A stretch of DNA of 37,879 nucleotides from Planctomycetota bacterium (lineage in GTDB: Bacteria; Planctomycetota; Planctomycetia; Pirellulales; UBA1268). Below, piece by piece: positions 8,851-17,095 of this stretch. Made by a program: the position numbers and the translations under genes. Position 1 is the stretch's first letter, and each line of letters opens with the position of its first letter. Under the pieces are notes generated by a model, which worked only from the letters and a program-made list of their open reading frames with translations, had not been told where the DNA came from and did no database searches. The stretch lies in assembly GCA_003671185.1 (NCBI GenBank), contig QWPN01000143.1:1-37879 (forward strand), in the 5' to 3' direction.

Positions 8851-9522
8851 TCAGGCGATGTAGCCGAGCCGTCGCAGCCAGGGTCCGTGTCGCGACTCGA
8901 AGAGCGTTTGGCAGGCGGCGTTCATTTCGGCGAGATTCGCGGTGTCGGAACCGGCCCGGAAGAAGCCGGGGAATAGGTCCTGCAGGCGCTCAAGGTCGTT
9001 GCGCCACTCGGCCACCGGCCTGCGGTCGAGGAACCCGGCGATGGCGGCGATGGCCTGCTGTGGCCGGTCGGTCAGGTCCTCGAACCGCAGGAGCAGCGTG
9101 CGCGGACGGTCGAGCGGCTGCCAGGCATCGAGATGGCTGCCCCAGGATCCAAACGGCGTCTGTCCCTCGATCACCTGTTCGAGAGTCACGTTCTCGCGGC
9201 CGCGGACGTCGCGCAGCAGGTGGAAAAAGGAGACCGCCGCCGAGCGGCCGTCGCGGACGAGGTAGATCGCCGGCGCGTCATCCTGCGGGGCATGGTGCGT
9301 CTTGACGAGCTGGAGCTCTGCCGACGTGCGGGCCTCCTCCAGGAACGCCTGCCAGGGGCCCGCGTAGGAGCGGTGCCCGACGGCCGCGGCTACCTCGGGC
9401 CGGCCGCCGATGTCGAGCGGGTCGTTGTATTGCGAATAGCTCTCGCAGTCGAAGGCCTGGCGGAGCATCTGCCGGGCGAGCGTGTTGCCGGAACGGGGGT
9501 AAGAAGCCAGCCAGACGATCAT
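8851..9522 (-). CDS. Sulfotransferase domain protein (PF00685-type)
   Basis: 223 residues from ATG 9522 (MIVWLASYPRSGNTLARQML). The phosphosulfate loop SYPRSGNT lies at residues 8-15, the usual position in short cytosolic-type sulfotransferases. VKTHHAPQ matches the catalytic Lys-Thr-His region, and IYLVRDGRSAAVSFFH is the 3'-phosphate-binding Arg-Asp motif. A frame open to 9615 adds a Trp/Pro-rich stretch before the first strand and is not preferred. It precedes the GT-A-like gene on the same strand. This is the clearest single-domain sulfotransferase of the four sulfotransferase domains in the cluster. Confidence 0.85.
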   Translation of the reverse strand: MIVWLASYPRSGNTLARQMLRQAFDCESYSQYNDPLDIGGRPEVAAAVGHRSYAGPWQAFLEEARTSAELQLVKTHHAPQDDAPAIYLVRDGRSAAVSFFHLLRDVRGRENVTLEQVIEGQTPFGSWGSHLDAWQPLDRPRTLLLRFEDLTDRPQQAIAAIAGFLDRRPVAEWRNDLERLQDLFPGFFRAGSDTANLAEMNAACQTLFESRHGPWLRRLGYIA

Positions 9523-9718
9523 GGAACATGTGGCGGCGAGTGGCAGTGCATGGCGGGATCCCCGAATCCACAGCGGGAAACCGAGTGACCAGCCCGGCCA
9601 CTCGACTGCGGCCAAAGTCTAGTCGGCCCCACCACGCCCTACTACACGGACGCGCCTCGAGCCGGCCAGTCCGAACAGGTTCCGGCGGCGCGACAAGGGG
9701 ACGCCGTGGAGCGCGGGA

Positions 9719-11485
9719 TCAGGCCGCGTCGATGGCGGTTGGCAGGGGCGGTTCCGCGTCGAGGTCGTAGCCCAGGGCGCGGCCCAGATCGCCGCAGGTG
9801 GAGCGGATTGCCGCCACGTCGGCCGGCGTCAGGCCGACCCGTCTGGCGACGCGGGGCGGCGAGGGACGCAGATGGCCGAGATCGCTGGTGAAGGAGAGGC
9901 GCGGCAACGCTCCCAGGATGCGGGCCATGGTGCCGGTCGGGTCGGCGGCCAGGTCCTCGTAGCGGACGAGCAGCACGTGGTGCCTGTTGACGAGCAATGT
10001 CTCGGCGAGGTGCCGCCAGAGCAGGGCCCGGCGCAGGGGCGGGTCGTCGCAGGCGCCGATGGCGGCGATCTGCTCCCGCTGTCGGGCATCCAGGAACCGG
10101 TCGGCCGGGGAGCCGACGGGAAACCGCTCCACCGCGGCATCCCGGAGGTGCGGAAACGTGGAGATCCAGGAGGCGATGGTGTCGAACGGGTTTCGCACGC
10201 AGGCCACGATGGCCGCTTCCGGCATCACGTCGCGGATCTGCGGCAGCCGCATGGCGTAGGACATCGTGTTCTTGGTCCAGAGCGCAAAATCCTCGCGGCT
10301 CACCGTGGGCACGTAGGTCTCGTACGCATCGACCAGTGTCGTGTCTTCGATGACCCGGCCACCCACGACCTTGTTCTCGATCGGCTCGCCGTCGACGATC
10401 TGGCAGCGCAGCGCGGCGTAGAACAGCGGCAGCCGCCAGGGACGGTGGGTGTGGTTGAGAGCCGGGGCCACGCCCCGCGGTTCGTTGATCGCCACGTGAT
10501 CGGCGAGGCCGTGGAGCAGTCCGCACAGGCGGCTGGTGCCGCTGCGGGGGAATCCCGTGATGATCCCCTCCGGCCCACGGGCTGGATGTCGGCGTGAAGG
10601 GGCCGATCGGCACCGGGCCAGCACCTGCCGCCAGGCCGGTGCCGTGGCCATCACGTCGGCGATGGCCGGATGTTGGTCGAGCAGGCCCGCGACCAACTCG
10701 AGCAGACGCGGCTCGCGGCGGATCACGTCGGGACGGTGATAGTGGCAGAGGATCGGCCCGCCCTCCCCTGCAGCCAGGGGCTTGAGGTTGGCCGGAAAAT
10801 TGAGCCGCTCGTCGAGGAGCGAGACCTCGAGCCCGGCGCGCGTCACGGCGACCGGCAGGGAGATCTGGTCGAGGAATGGCCACTTCGCCGGCAGCGAGCG
10901 GTTGTCCCAGAGGGAGTCGGCCGCCGCCAGGGTGCGGCAGCAGTCGGCCCACAGCGCCCCCAGTCCCGAGCGGGCGGGCGCGCCGATCACGCCGGCATTG
11001 AAGTACGGACAGATTACCTGCCCCGCCACGGACGTGACCACGCGGCGGTCGGGCCCTGCCAGGCCGAACATCCCATACACCGCCCGCCAGTCCTGGGGAT
11101 TGTCCGCGAACCCGACCGCATCGGCCGGCTTGGCGTTGAACCCGTGGGCGAACCAGCGGCCTGGGTCGAAGGCCTCCATGCAGAGGATGTCTGTGTCGAG
11201 GAACACCATGCGCTCGGCGTTCGTGGCCGCGTCGAGGCACGTCACCTTGTTGCCGATGGGATAGGCATCGTCGATCACGTTGCGGATCGGGACGGTGCGC
11301 ACGCCAAGGGACGCGAGCAACCGTCGCGTTTGCGGAGAGACGGCGCCCCACTGCGACTCCGGCTCGGGCAGGCAGGCGACCAGGTCGGCGGCGGCCGTCA
11401 GGTAGCGACGCAGGGACGCCGCCAGAAGCAGGGCCTTCACTTCGAGGTCACCCTGCTGGCACACGAACGAGATGGCGAACCGCAT
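9719..11485 (-). CDS. Two-domain fusion: GT-A glycosyltransferase (N) and sulfotransferase (C)
   Basis: 588 residues from ATG 11485 (MRFAISFVCQQGDLEVKALL). Residues 1 to about 290 look like a GT-A enzyme: NKVTCLDAA, the metal-binding DTD of ERMVFLDTDILCM (near residue 95), an internal FNAGVIGAP and a late PFLDQISLPVAV. From about residue 305 there is a sulfotransferase: phosphate loop ITGFPRSGTSRLCG, then KNTMSYAMRLPQIRD, VACVRNPFDTIASW and VRYEDLAADP. The domain order is the reverse of the 3922-5988 fusion. The frame is open to 11947, but the extra N-terminus is low-complexity shadow. The gene is followed by 196 bp without a gene before the next sulfotransferase. A glycosylating and sulfating polypeptide is inferred. 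Confidence 0.83.
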   Translation of the reverse strand: MRFAISFVCQQGDLEVKALLLAASLRRYLTAAADLVACLPEPESQWGAVSPQTRRLLASLGVRTVPIRNVIDDAYPIGNKVTCLDAATNAERMVFLDTDILCMEAFDPGRWFAHGFNAKPADAVGFADNPQDWRAVYGMFGLAGPDRRVVTSVAGQVICPYFNAGVIGAPARSGLGALWADCCRTLAAADSLWDNRSLPAKWPFLDQISLPVAVTRAGLEVSLLDERLNFPANLKPLAAGEGGPILCHYHRPDVIRREPRLLELVAGLLDQHPAIADVMATAPAWRQVLARCRSAPSRRHPARGPEGIITGFPRSGTSRLCGLLHGLADHVAINEPRGVAPALNHTHRPWRLPLFYAALRCQIVDGEPIENKVVGGRVIEDTTLVDAYETYVPTVSREDFALWTKNTMSYAMRLPQIRDVMPEAAIVACVRNPFDTIASWISTFPHLRDAAVERFPVGSPADRFLDARQREQIAAIGACDDPPLRRALLWRHLAETLLVNRHHVLLVRYEDLAADPTGTMARILGALPRLSFTSDLGHLRPSPPRVARRVGLTPADVAAIRSTCGDLGRALGYDLDAEPPLPTAIDAA

Positions 11486-11995
11486 GGCTGTCTTTCTGGT
11501 GGCCACGTCGTCAGCGCGGTGCCGGTGGCTTGTCGTAGAACTCAGCCGCACCGTAACGAGCCGCGGGGCGGAACCGCAAGCCAACGAGAAGCGGGCCGCG
11601 GCCGCACCATTCCGGTGAGCCGCCCACCAATCCGGTGATGTGTGCGAATGGCCCTGGAAAACCAGGCTTTTTTGCACGTGAGGCCTGGCGAGCCCGGCTT
11701 TCGTCGCACCATCTTGGTGAAGCGACGCTGTCGTGCGTCCGGGCCCGCAGGAATTTTTTTGCGCGTCATCTGCCGCGGGTTTTGCGGGTCGTGCGCGTCG
11801 TGACGAAACGCTCGGCGCCGTTTGGCACGGCGCGTGCATCTCCTTCCCTGTGCCGCGAAGACCGCGAGCACATCCGGGCCAGCGTGATCCGGAGTGCTGC
11901 GGTTGACGACGTGGCGGTCGCCCTCGAGGCGGCCGTCGAGTCGGCACGCGGTGCGCGGATCACTGGTGGGCGTTCCACCACAAAGGAGGTGCGAG
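11486..11995. other. 510-bp divergent intergenic region
   Basis: No protein-coding frame is convincing here. It separates the minus-strand fusion gene from the plus-strand receiver-like gene. It holds a short hairpin, CCTGG-AAAA-CCAGG at 11653-11666, followed by a run of six T (plus strand), another T7 run near 11755, and the candidate sigma-54 promoter at 11823-11839. The T-rich runs stand out in an otherwise very GC-rich stretch and could belong to a long leader or to a terminator of a transcript not seen here. Confidence 0.5.
11823..11839 (+). promoter_or_regulatory. Candidate sigma-54 promoter
   Basis: The segment TTGGCACGGCGCGTGCAT has the GG and GC dinucleotides separated by exactly ten bases and the TGGCACG half in full. 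Only the -12 half differs from the consensus (GTGCA instead of TTGCA). It points towards the receiver-like gene, whose start is about 155 bases downstream. Seen by motif only; no activator site was identified. Confidence 0.4.
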
Positions 11996-12484
11996 ATGAT
12001 GGTCGTGGCCGTGGGCATCACGTCCGAAGAAGTGCGTTCGCTGGCCGGTCAGGCTCCAGCGTCACGCATGGCACGTGCGCCCGGTTTGTTGAAGTGCCTG
12101 GTGGTGTCGGGCAACGACGGTTTTCGCAACCGTCTCGACGCCATTTCGGAGTTGAGCGGCTGGTCGGCGTGCGAAACGCCGGCGGACGCCGCGGAGCTCA
12201 GGTCGGTCGTCGATGGCGACTACCAACTCGTGATCGCCGACATCGCCCAGCCGTTGGGCGACCGCGTCAGTGACACGGTGGAGATCGCCGAGGAGTACGC
12301 CAGCCGGCCGGGCACGTTGCTGGTGGTGTGCGGCTCCGAGGACAGCGTCGACGAGGAGATGTGGGCCCGTCAACTCGGAGCCTGGGTGTACCTGCCCGGC
12401 GTGTCCGGTGCCGACGCGCTGATGTCGCTGTTCGCCGAGGCCCGTCGGGTCGGCGAACGTCGCGGTGCTTGGCAGTTTGTCTAG
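11996..12484 (+). CDS. Receiver-like (CheY-fold) protein without output domain
   Basis: 162 residues from ATG 11996, preceded by a near-perfect Shine-Dalgarno AAAGGAGGTG; a second ATG follows directly. Residues 32-155 can be read as a response-regulator receiver: LLKCLVVSGNDGF (first strand with an Asn-Asp pair instead of two acids), YQLVIADIAQP (likely phospho-acceptor Asp), LLVVCGSED (Ser at the Thr/Ser position) and WVYLPGVSGAD. The conserved Lys of the fifth strand (usually K-P) is replaced, so normal phosphorylation signalling is uncertain. No DNA-binding or enzymatic domain follows and no histidine kinase lies nearby. It may act by protein interaction. It is preceded by a possible sigma-54 promoter. 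Confidence 0.65.
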   Translation: MMVVAVGITSEEVRSLAGQAPASRMARAPGLLKCLVVSGNDGFRNRLDAISELSGWSACETPADAAELRSVVDGDYQLVIADIAQPLGDRVSDTVEIAEEYASRPGTLLVVCGSEDSVDEEMWARQLGAWVYLPGVSGADALMSLFAEARRVGERRGAWQFV

Positions 12485-12651
12485 GAGCAGTGGCGGCGGA
12501 GGCCGCGAGCCGTTCCGCAGGATCGAGGTTGGGTGGTGAAGGTTCGGTGGTCGGTGCCCGTTTTTTGGCCGCTTGGCCGGCGGGTGGCAGATCGAGGATT
12601 TGGACAGATGAAACCGTCCCCACGTGGGACTCTTTTCAAAGGAGCAGTGTC

Positions 12652-13839
12652 ATGAGCGCAGCCGTGGAAGTCTATCGTGACGATCTCGATGCGAGCTACG
12701 CGGTCGACTTCGGTCGTGATCGCGAGCCCACGCAGAAGCGGAGCCGGTTCCCCGAATACCGCCGCCAGGGCAATCCGCCCTCGCGAGTGAGCGGCATGCA
12801 CTGCCGGCGCCAGAAGCGCTGGACCTGGGGCAGCGGCCGCGGCGCCCGGATGCTCAACGCCCGGGCCTTTGCCGGCAGCCTGGCCTTCGCCGTGGCCAGC
12901 CTGGCAGCGACGGCGTTCGGTGTGGTGATCGACTACCGGACTGTCGGAAACCCCGGCAACGCCAACAACCCGGTGAACAGTCTCGGTGCCGTGTCGAGCG
13001 CGTACCGTATCGGCACGTACGAGGTGACCAATACCCAGTACGCCGAATTTCTCAACGCGGTGGGACGTTCGAACACGAATTCGATCTACAACGCCAATCA
13101 GGGCACGAACGCGAATGGCGGCATCACCCAGTCGGGTTCTTCCGGCTCATTCACGTATGCCGTGAAGTCCGGCTTCGCGAACCGGCCGGTCAACTTCGTC
13201 TCGTGGTATAGTGCGGCCCGGTTCATCAATTGGCTGCAGAACGGCCAGACGACGAACGTGTCGTCGATGGAGAGCGGTGCGTACACGATCCCGAGCAACG
13301 CCACTACGGGCTCCGTGATCGCCCGAAGTGCGGCTGCCACGGTCTTCCTGCCCACTGTGAACCAGCAGCAGAAGGCCGCTTACTACAATCCGGCCACGAC
13401 TGCCTACTTCGCCTACGGGACGTCGAGCAACACGGCTCCCACCGGTGGTTCTGGATCGTCCACGGCCATCACCAACTTCACGATCGCGAATTCGGCGAAC
13501 TACAACTCGTCCGGCACGACAGCAGTTGGGGCCTTCACCAACGCCTCGTTCTCTCCCTACGGAGCGTTCGATCTGACGGGCAACGTGGGCGAATTCAGCG
13601 AGACGGCGAATCCGACTTTGGCCACGCAGGTGTACTCCGTCGGTGGTGCCTTTAATTCAGCCACCGGCAGTCCGGCCCTGACGGGTGCTTCCTTCATCGC
13701 CATGAACGGTTCGGCCGCCATCGGCTTCCGCGTCGCCGCGGTGCCGGAGCCCTCCACGCTGGGCCTCGCCGGCGTGGGCTTCCTGGCCCTGGTCGGACTG
13801 CAGGTGATGAAGCACCGCCGGCGGAAGATGTCCGCCTGA
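12652..13839 (+). CDS. PEP-CTERM SUMF1/FGE-type protein with basic N-terminal extension
   Basis: 395 residues from ATG 12652, which has AAAGGAG about 8 bases upstream. Residues 1-66 are unusual: charged, then a basic block (CRRQKRWTWGSGRGARML). A second ATG at 12850 begins an ordinary signal peptide (LNARAFAGSLAFAVASLAATAFG). The mature region has the formylglycine-generating-enzyme-like (SUMF1) signature: YRIGTYEVTNTQYAEFLNAV, PVNFVSWYSAARFINWL, FLPTVNQQQKAAYYNP, PYGAFDLTGNVGEF and a closing AIGFRVAAV. The C-terminus is a PEP-CTERM signal (VPEPSTLGLAGVGFLALVGL plus a basic tail). Catalytic Cys residues of true FGE are absent, so a non-enzymatic or lectin-like surface role is possible. Either start may be used. 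Confidence 0.8.
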   Translation: MSAAVEVYRDDLDASYAVDFGRDREPTQKRSRFPEYRRQGNPPSRVSGMHCRRQKRWTWGSGRGARMLNARAFAGSLAFAVASLAATAFGVVIDYRTVGNPGNANNPVNSLGAVSSAYRIGTYEVTNTQYAEFLNAVGRSNTNSIYNANQGTNANGGITQSGSSGSFTYAVKSGFANRPVNFVSWYSAARFINWLQNGQTTNVSSMESGAYTIPSNATTGSVIARSAAATVFLPTVNQQQKAAYYNPATTAYFAYGTSSNTAPTGGSGSSTAITNFTIANSANYNSSGTTAVGAFTNASFSPYGAFDLTGNVGEFSETANPTLATQVYSVGGAFNSATGSPALTGASFIAMNGSAAIGFRVAAVPEPSTLGLAGVGFLALVGLQVMKHRRRKMSA

Positions 13840-13868
13840 CGACAGGCTTCGACTTCTGACACGAACAG

Positions 13869-13904
13869 CCCCGCCCCTCGGGTCACCGAGGGGCGGGGTT
13901 TTTT
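13869..13904 (+). terminator. Rho-independent terminator
   Basis: A perfect 13-bp GC-rich stem (13869-13881 with 13886-13898), a four-base loop GTCA and a run of six T. It lies 30 bp after the stop of the PEP-CTERM SUMF1 gene and is the best terminator in the window. Confidence 0.9.
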
Positions 13905-13959
13905 CTTGCGCGCGGCTGTCGCATTGACCGGCCGCGCGCGGCGGTGTTAGGGTCGGAGC

Positions 13960-15291
13960 ATGTCCGTTCACGAGCGTCCTTCCGAGTCGTGGCCCCGCGG
14001 CGGAAGTTCGCGGGCCCGGGCCGCCCTGCCGCCCGACGACGCCACCGTGATTTCGCCGCAAGGTACGGAGCCGGGTCGCGGCGACTCCGCGAGTTGGCCC
14101 CGGCCCATGCCGGGTGCGCCTCCGGCCTCGAGCGCCGAAATCGGCCGCACGCTGGAAGGAACGATGCTCGGGCCGTACCGGCTCGACAGCTTCATCGGCG
14201 GCGGCGGCATGGGGGCCGTGTTCCGGGCCCTCGACACCACGCTCGACCGCACGGTGGCGGTGAAGGTGCTGGCCCGCCAGCAGTCCGACGACGAGGAACT
14301 GCTGAAGCGGTTTCGCAACGAGGCCCAGTCGGCCGCCCGACTGGACCACGAGAACATCGGCCGGGTGCACGCGGTCGGCAGCGAGGAGGGCTGGCACTAC
14401 ATCGTCTTCGAGTTCATCGAAGGCACGAATCTGCGGGACCTGGTCCGCGAGGGCGGGCCTTTCGATCTGGGCCGCACGATCGACGTGGCGATCCAGATCG
14501 CCGACGCGCTCGAGCATGCGGCCGAGCGCGACGTCGTGCACCGCGACATCAAGCCCTCCAATATCGTCATCACCCCGGCCGGGCGGGCCCGGATCGTCGA
14601 CATGGGTCTGGCCCGGCTGCATCACGTGTCGGGAGACCACGACCTGACCGTGAGTGGCATGACGCTGGGGACGTTCGACTACATCTCCCCGGAGCAGGCC
14701 CGCGACCCGCGGGCGGCCGACGTGCGCAGCGACCTCTATTCGCTGGGCTGCACGATGTTCTTCATGCTCGTGGGACGGCCGCCGTTCGGCGACGGCACGA
14801 TGGTGCAAAAGCTCCTTCAGCACCAGCAGGCGATGCCACCCGCGATCGAGGACCTGCGGCCCGACGTGCCGCGGCGGTTGGGCGCCATCCTGATGCGGCT
14901 CATGGCCAAGGATCCCGCCGACCGCTATCAGCGGCCGGCCGAACTGGCCGCCGACCTGGCGGCCTGTGCCGCCGAGGAGGGGATCGCGGTCTCGGTGCCG
15001 CGCACCGCGGCGGTGGCTGCCATCCCGGTATCCCGCCCTGTGGCCCCGAGGCTGCCCTGGCTGGTGCCGCTCCTGGGATTGATCGTGGTCGTGGCCGCGC
15101 TGTGGTGGCGGGCGGCATCCGAACGGCGGCCGGTGGACGTGCCCCCAGCCGCGGCGCCGGAGTCTGAAGCCGGCGCCGGCGGCGGCGCCCGACGCGTGCT
15201 TGACGCTGACGACAGGGATTTGTCTAGTGAAGGGGACGTACGGCCCATGTCGGCCGGCCCCAGGAACGATTCCTCCGGAGTACTCCGATGA
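13960..15291 (+). CDS. Ser/Thr protein kinase with one C-terminal transmembrane helix
   Basis: 443 residues. After a Pro/Ser-rich leader of about 65 residues comes a Hanks-type kinase domain: glycine loop IGGGGMGAVF, ATP-binding Lys102 in VAVKVLA, catalytic Asp196 in VHRDIKPSN, and metal-binding Asp214 in a DMG instead of DFG. TLGTFDYISPEQA forms the activation/P+1 region, and SDLYSLGCTMFFMLVGRPPF follows. A transmembrane helix (LPWLVPLLGLIVVVAALWW) starts near residue 365, leaving about 60 residues outside. This is the PknB-like layout with a short extracytoplasmic tail and no PASTA repeats. The stop overlaps the start of the cytochrome gene (ATGA, 15288-15291), so the two are translationally coupled. 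Confidence 0.92.
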   Translation: MSVHERPSESWPRGGSSRARAALPPDDATVISPQGTEPGRGDSASWPRPMPGAPPASSAEIGRTLEGTMLGPYRLDSFIGGGGMGAVFRALDTTLDRTVAVKVLARQQSDDEELLKRFRNEAQSAARLDHENIGRVHAVGSEEGWHYIVFEFIEGTNLRDLVREGGPFDLGRTIDVAIQIADALEHAAERDVVHRDIKPSNIVITPAGRARIVDMGLARLHHVSGDHDLTVSGMTLGTFDYISPEQARDPRAADVRSDLYSLGCTMFFMLVGRPPFGDGTMVQKLLQHQQAMPPAIEDLRPDVPRRLGAILMRLMAKDPADRYQRPAELAADLAACAAEEGIAVSVPRTAAVAAIPVSRPVAPRLPWLVPLLGLIVVVAALWWRAASERRPVDVPPAAAPESEAGAGGGARRVLDADDRDLSSEGDVRPMSAGPRNDSSGVLR

Positions 15292-15671
15292 TTCGCAGCA
15301 GCAGGCTGGCGTGCATGGTGGGCGTGGGTGTGGCGCTGGTGGCCTTCTCGGCGCGCGATGCCTTTGCGATCAAGCAGTTCTTCGACGAGTTCAAGGCCGT
15401 GTACGTCAAGGACGGCTCGCCCCTGGCCGCGGCCGTGGAGGCGGAGAAGTGCAACGTCTGCCACATGGGCAAGAGCAAGAAAGACCGCAACGCCTACGGC
15501 CACGCGTTGGCCGAGCGGCTCGACAAGAAGGAAGACAAGGAAAACACGGCCAAGATTCGCAAGGCGCTGGAGGAGGTGGCGGCGCTGCCCAGCGACCCCG
15601 CCAAGCCGGGCAGCCCCACGTTCGGGGCGCTGCTGAAGGAAGGCAAGCTTCCGGGCGGCACGGCGAAGTGA
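15288..15671 (+). CDS. Secreted monoheme c-type cytochrome-like protein
   Basis: 127 residues. A signal peptide (LACMVGVGVALVAFSARDAFA) is followed by a short protein with a single heme c motif, CNVCH at Cys55, Cys58 and His59. A Met directly follows the His, but the axial Met of class I cytochromes cannot be assigned with confidence. The rest is charged and helical (Lys/Asp/Glu-rich). The start sits in an ATGA overlap with the kinase stop, with GGAG about 8 bases upstream. Similar short 'CxxCH' proteins in planctomycetes are often annotated as heme-binding, but no redox partner is seen here. Confidence 0.8.
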   Translation: MIRSSRLACMVGVGVALVAFSARDAFAIKQFFDEFKAVYVKDGSPLAAAVEAEKCNVCHMGKSKKDRNAYGHALAERLDKKEDKENTAKIRKALEEVAALPSDPAKPGSPTFGALLKEGKLPGGTAK

Positions 15672-15733
15672 GCCGCCGACAGGCCAGGGCATCGCGGGCC
15701 ATGTCGTGGTGAAGCGGTCGGTGGCGCTGCCGA

Positions 15734-17077
15734 TCAGTCGGCCACGGCCTCGAGGATGATCTCCTCGAGATCTGCGCAGCGGGCGATGGCGGCCGCCGCC
15801 TCGGGGGCGGCGAAAATCCGCACCCGTTTCACGAGGTCGTCGAACTGTTCGTGGGCCAGGCTGCGCACCACGGGCGACACGTCCTCCAGCCTCCGCCACC
15901 GGTGTGGACCGTCCGCGGCGTGCCGCGCCGGACGCTCCCGCACCTGGAGGCGGAATTCGACCTCGCGTTCGGCAGGTGGAGCGTCGACGAGCAGGGTGTG
16001 TGGATCGACGGGCATGGCGAGCCGGGCCGAGAGCCGCACCGCCAACCGGGCCGAGAGCGCGGTGGTGTCGGCGTAGCTGCGGCCGGCGATGGCGCGGTGC
16101 ACCTCCGGGTGGTGCAGGGCGTCGAAAGAGGCGGCCCGCTTGAAGAGCCGTCGGGTCGGTCCGAAGAGCCCCGCCACGAGCGGCGCGGCGGGCGTGCCCG
16201 CGGCGGCCCGGGTGAGCCAGTCGGCGAACGAGGCGTCGTCGCTGCGCATGAGGCCGGCGGGATCGATGGCGGGCCGCACGATCCACACCGCACGTTGCAG
16301 CATGGCCGTGGCGGCACGCACGGCGTGGTGCCAGTAGACCTCGCTGAACATCACGTAGCGGGCGAAGACCAGCAACTCCGCGGCGGTGCGGCCCTTCTCG
16401 GTGATGGCCAGGGCCTCGCCGCGTTCGTCGAGGCAGAGACTGGCGAGCAGCCGGTCCTGGTCGAAGTGGCGGCCGTAGGGCACGCCGGCGTGCAGGCTGT
16501 CGCGGGCCAGGTAGTCCATCTTGTCGACGTCGATGGGGCCGGAGAGCAGCGAGCGGAGCACGAGGCCCGCCGGGTCGGATGCCGTGCCGTCCACGAGGTC
16601 GGCGACGCGGGCCGGGTCGAGGCCCCAGTCGGTGGTCAGGATGCCGGCAGCCTCACTCTCGAGAAGCAGGCCGCGCAGCAGCGACTCGTGGCGGGGCAGT
16701 TCCGGCAGCCCCATGTCCTCCAGCGGGTGGCAGTAGGCCCAGTGCCCCACGTCGTGGAGCAGGGCCGCGGCCAGGAAGGCGGAGGCGTCCTGCGCGCCGA
16801 CGAGGGCCGCGAACCGCTCGTCGCCCGCGAGCCGCACCAGGAACTCGAGCGCCAGACGGTACACGCCCAGCGAATGTTCCAGCCGCGAGTGCACGGCGCC
16901 CGGATAGACGAGCGCCACCAGACCCAGTTGCGAGACGCGGGCCAGCCGGCGGACGATCGCCGTGTCGACGAGGGCCCGGACGCGGGGCGTGAACGGGACG
17001 GACGCGTCGGGCGGGATGCGCACGCCGTCGGCGTGCGAACGCAGGGCCGCCAGTTCCGGGAGCGAGGCGAGAGACAT
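15734..17077 (-). CDS. HD-domain phosphohydrolase (dGTPase/SAMHD1-like)
   Basis: 447 residues. The metal-binding HD-superfamily motifs are in order: His68 in VHSRLEHSLGVYRL, His108-Asp109 in LLHDVGHWAYCHPLE, and the late Asp in IDVDKMDYLARDSLHAGV (around residues 183-188). The spacing and the 'H...HD...D' pattern with DKMDYLxRD match the family of SAMHD1 and bacterial YdhJ/dNTP triphosphohydrolase-like proteins. The expected reaction is hydrolysis of phosphate from nucleotides; the substrate is not readable. It is downstream of the zinc-ribbon membrane protein gene with 18 bp between them, so probably in one operon. Confidence 0.88.
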   Translation of the reverse strand: MSLASLPELAALRSHADGVRIPPDASVPFTPRVRALVDTAIVRRLARVSQLGLVALVYPGAVHSRLEHSLGVYRLALEFLVRLAGDERFAALVGAQDASAFLAAALLHDVGHWAYCHPLEDMGLPELPRHESLLRGLLLESEAAGILTTDWGLDPARVADLVDGTASDPAGLVLRSLLSGPIDVDKMDYLARDSLHAGVPYGRHFDQDRLLASLCLDERGEALAITEKGRTAAELLVFARYVMFSEVYWHHAVRAATAMLQRAVWIVRPAIDPAGLMRSDDASFADWLTRAAAGTPAAPLVAGLFGPTRRLFKRAASFDALHHPEVHRAIAGRSYADTTALSARLAVRLSARLAMPVDPHTLLVDAPPAEREVEFRLQVRERPARHAADGPHRWRRLEDVSPVVRSLAHEQFDDLVKRVRIFAAPEAAAAIARCADLEEIILEAVAD

Positions 17078-17095
17078 GGTCGCGGCCCCGTGTCG

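Noticed and set aside
11653-11673. Terminator for the plus strand
   Set aside because: The stem is only 5 bp and no plus-strand gene ends nearby, so it is left as a feature of the intergenic region.
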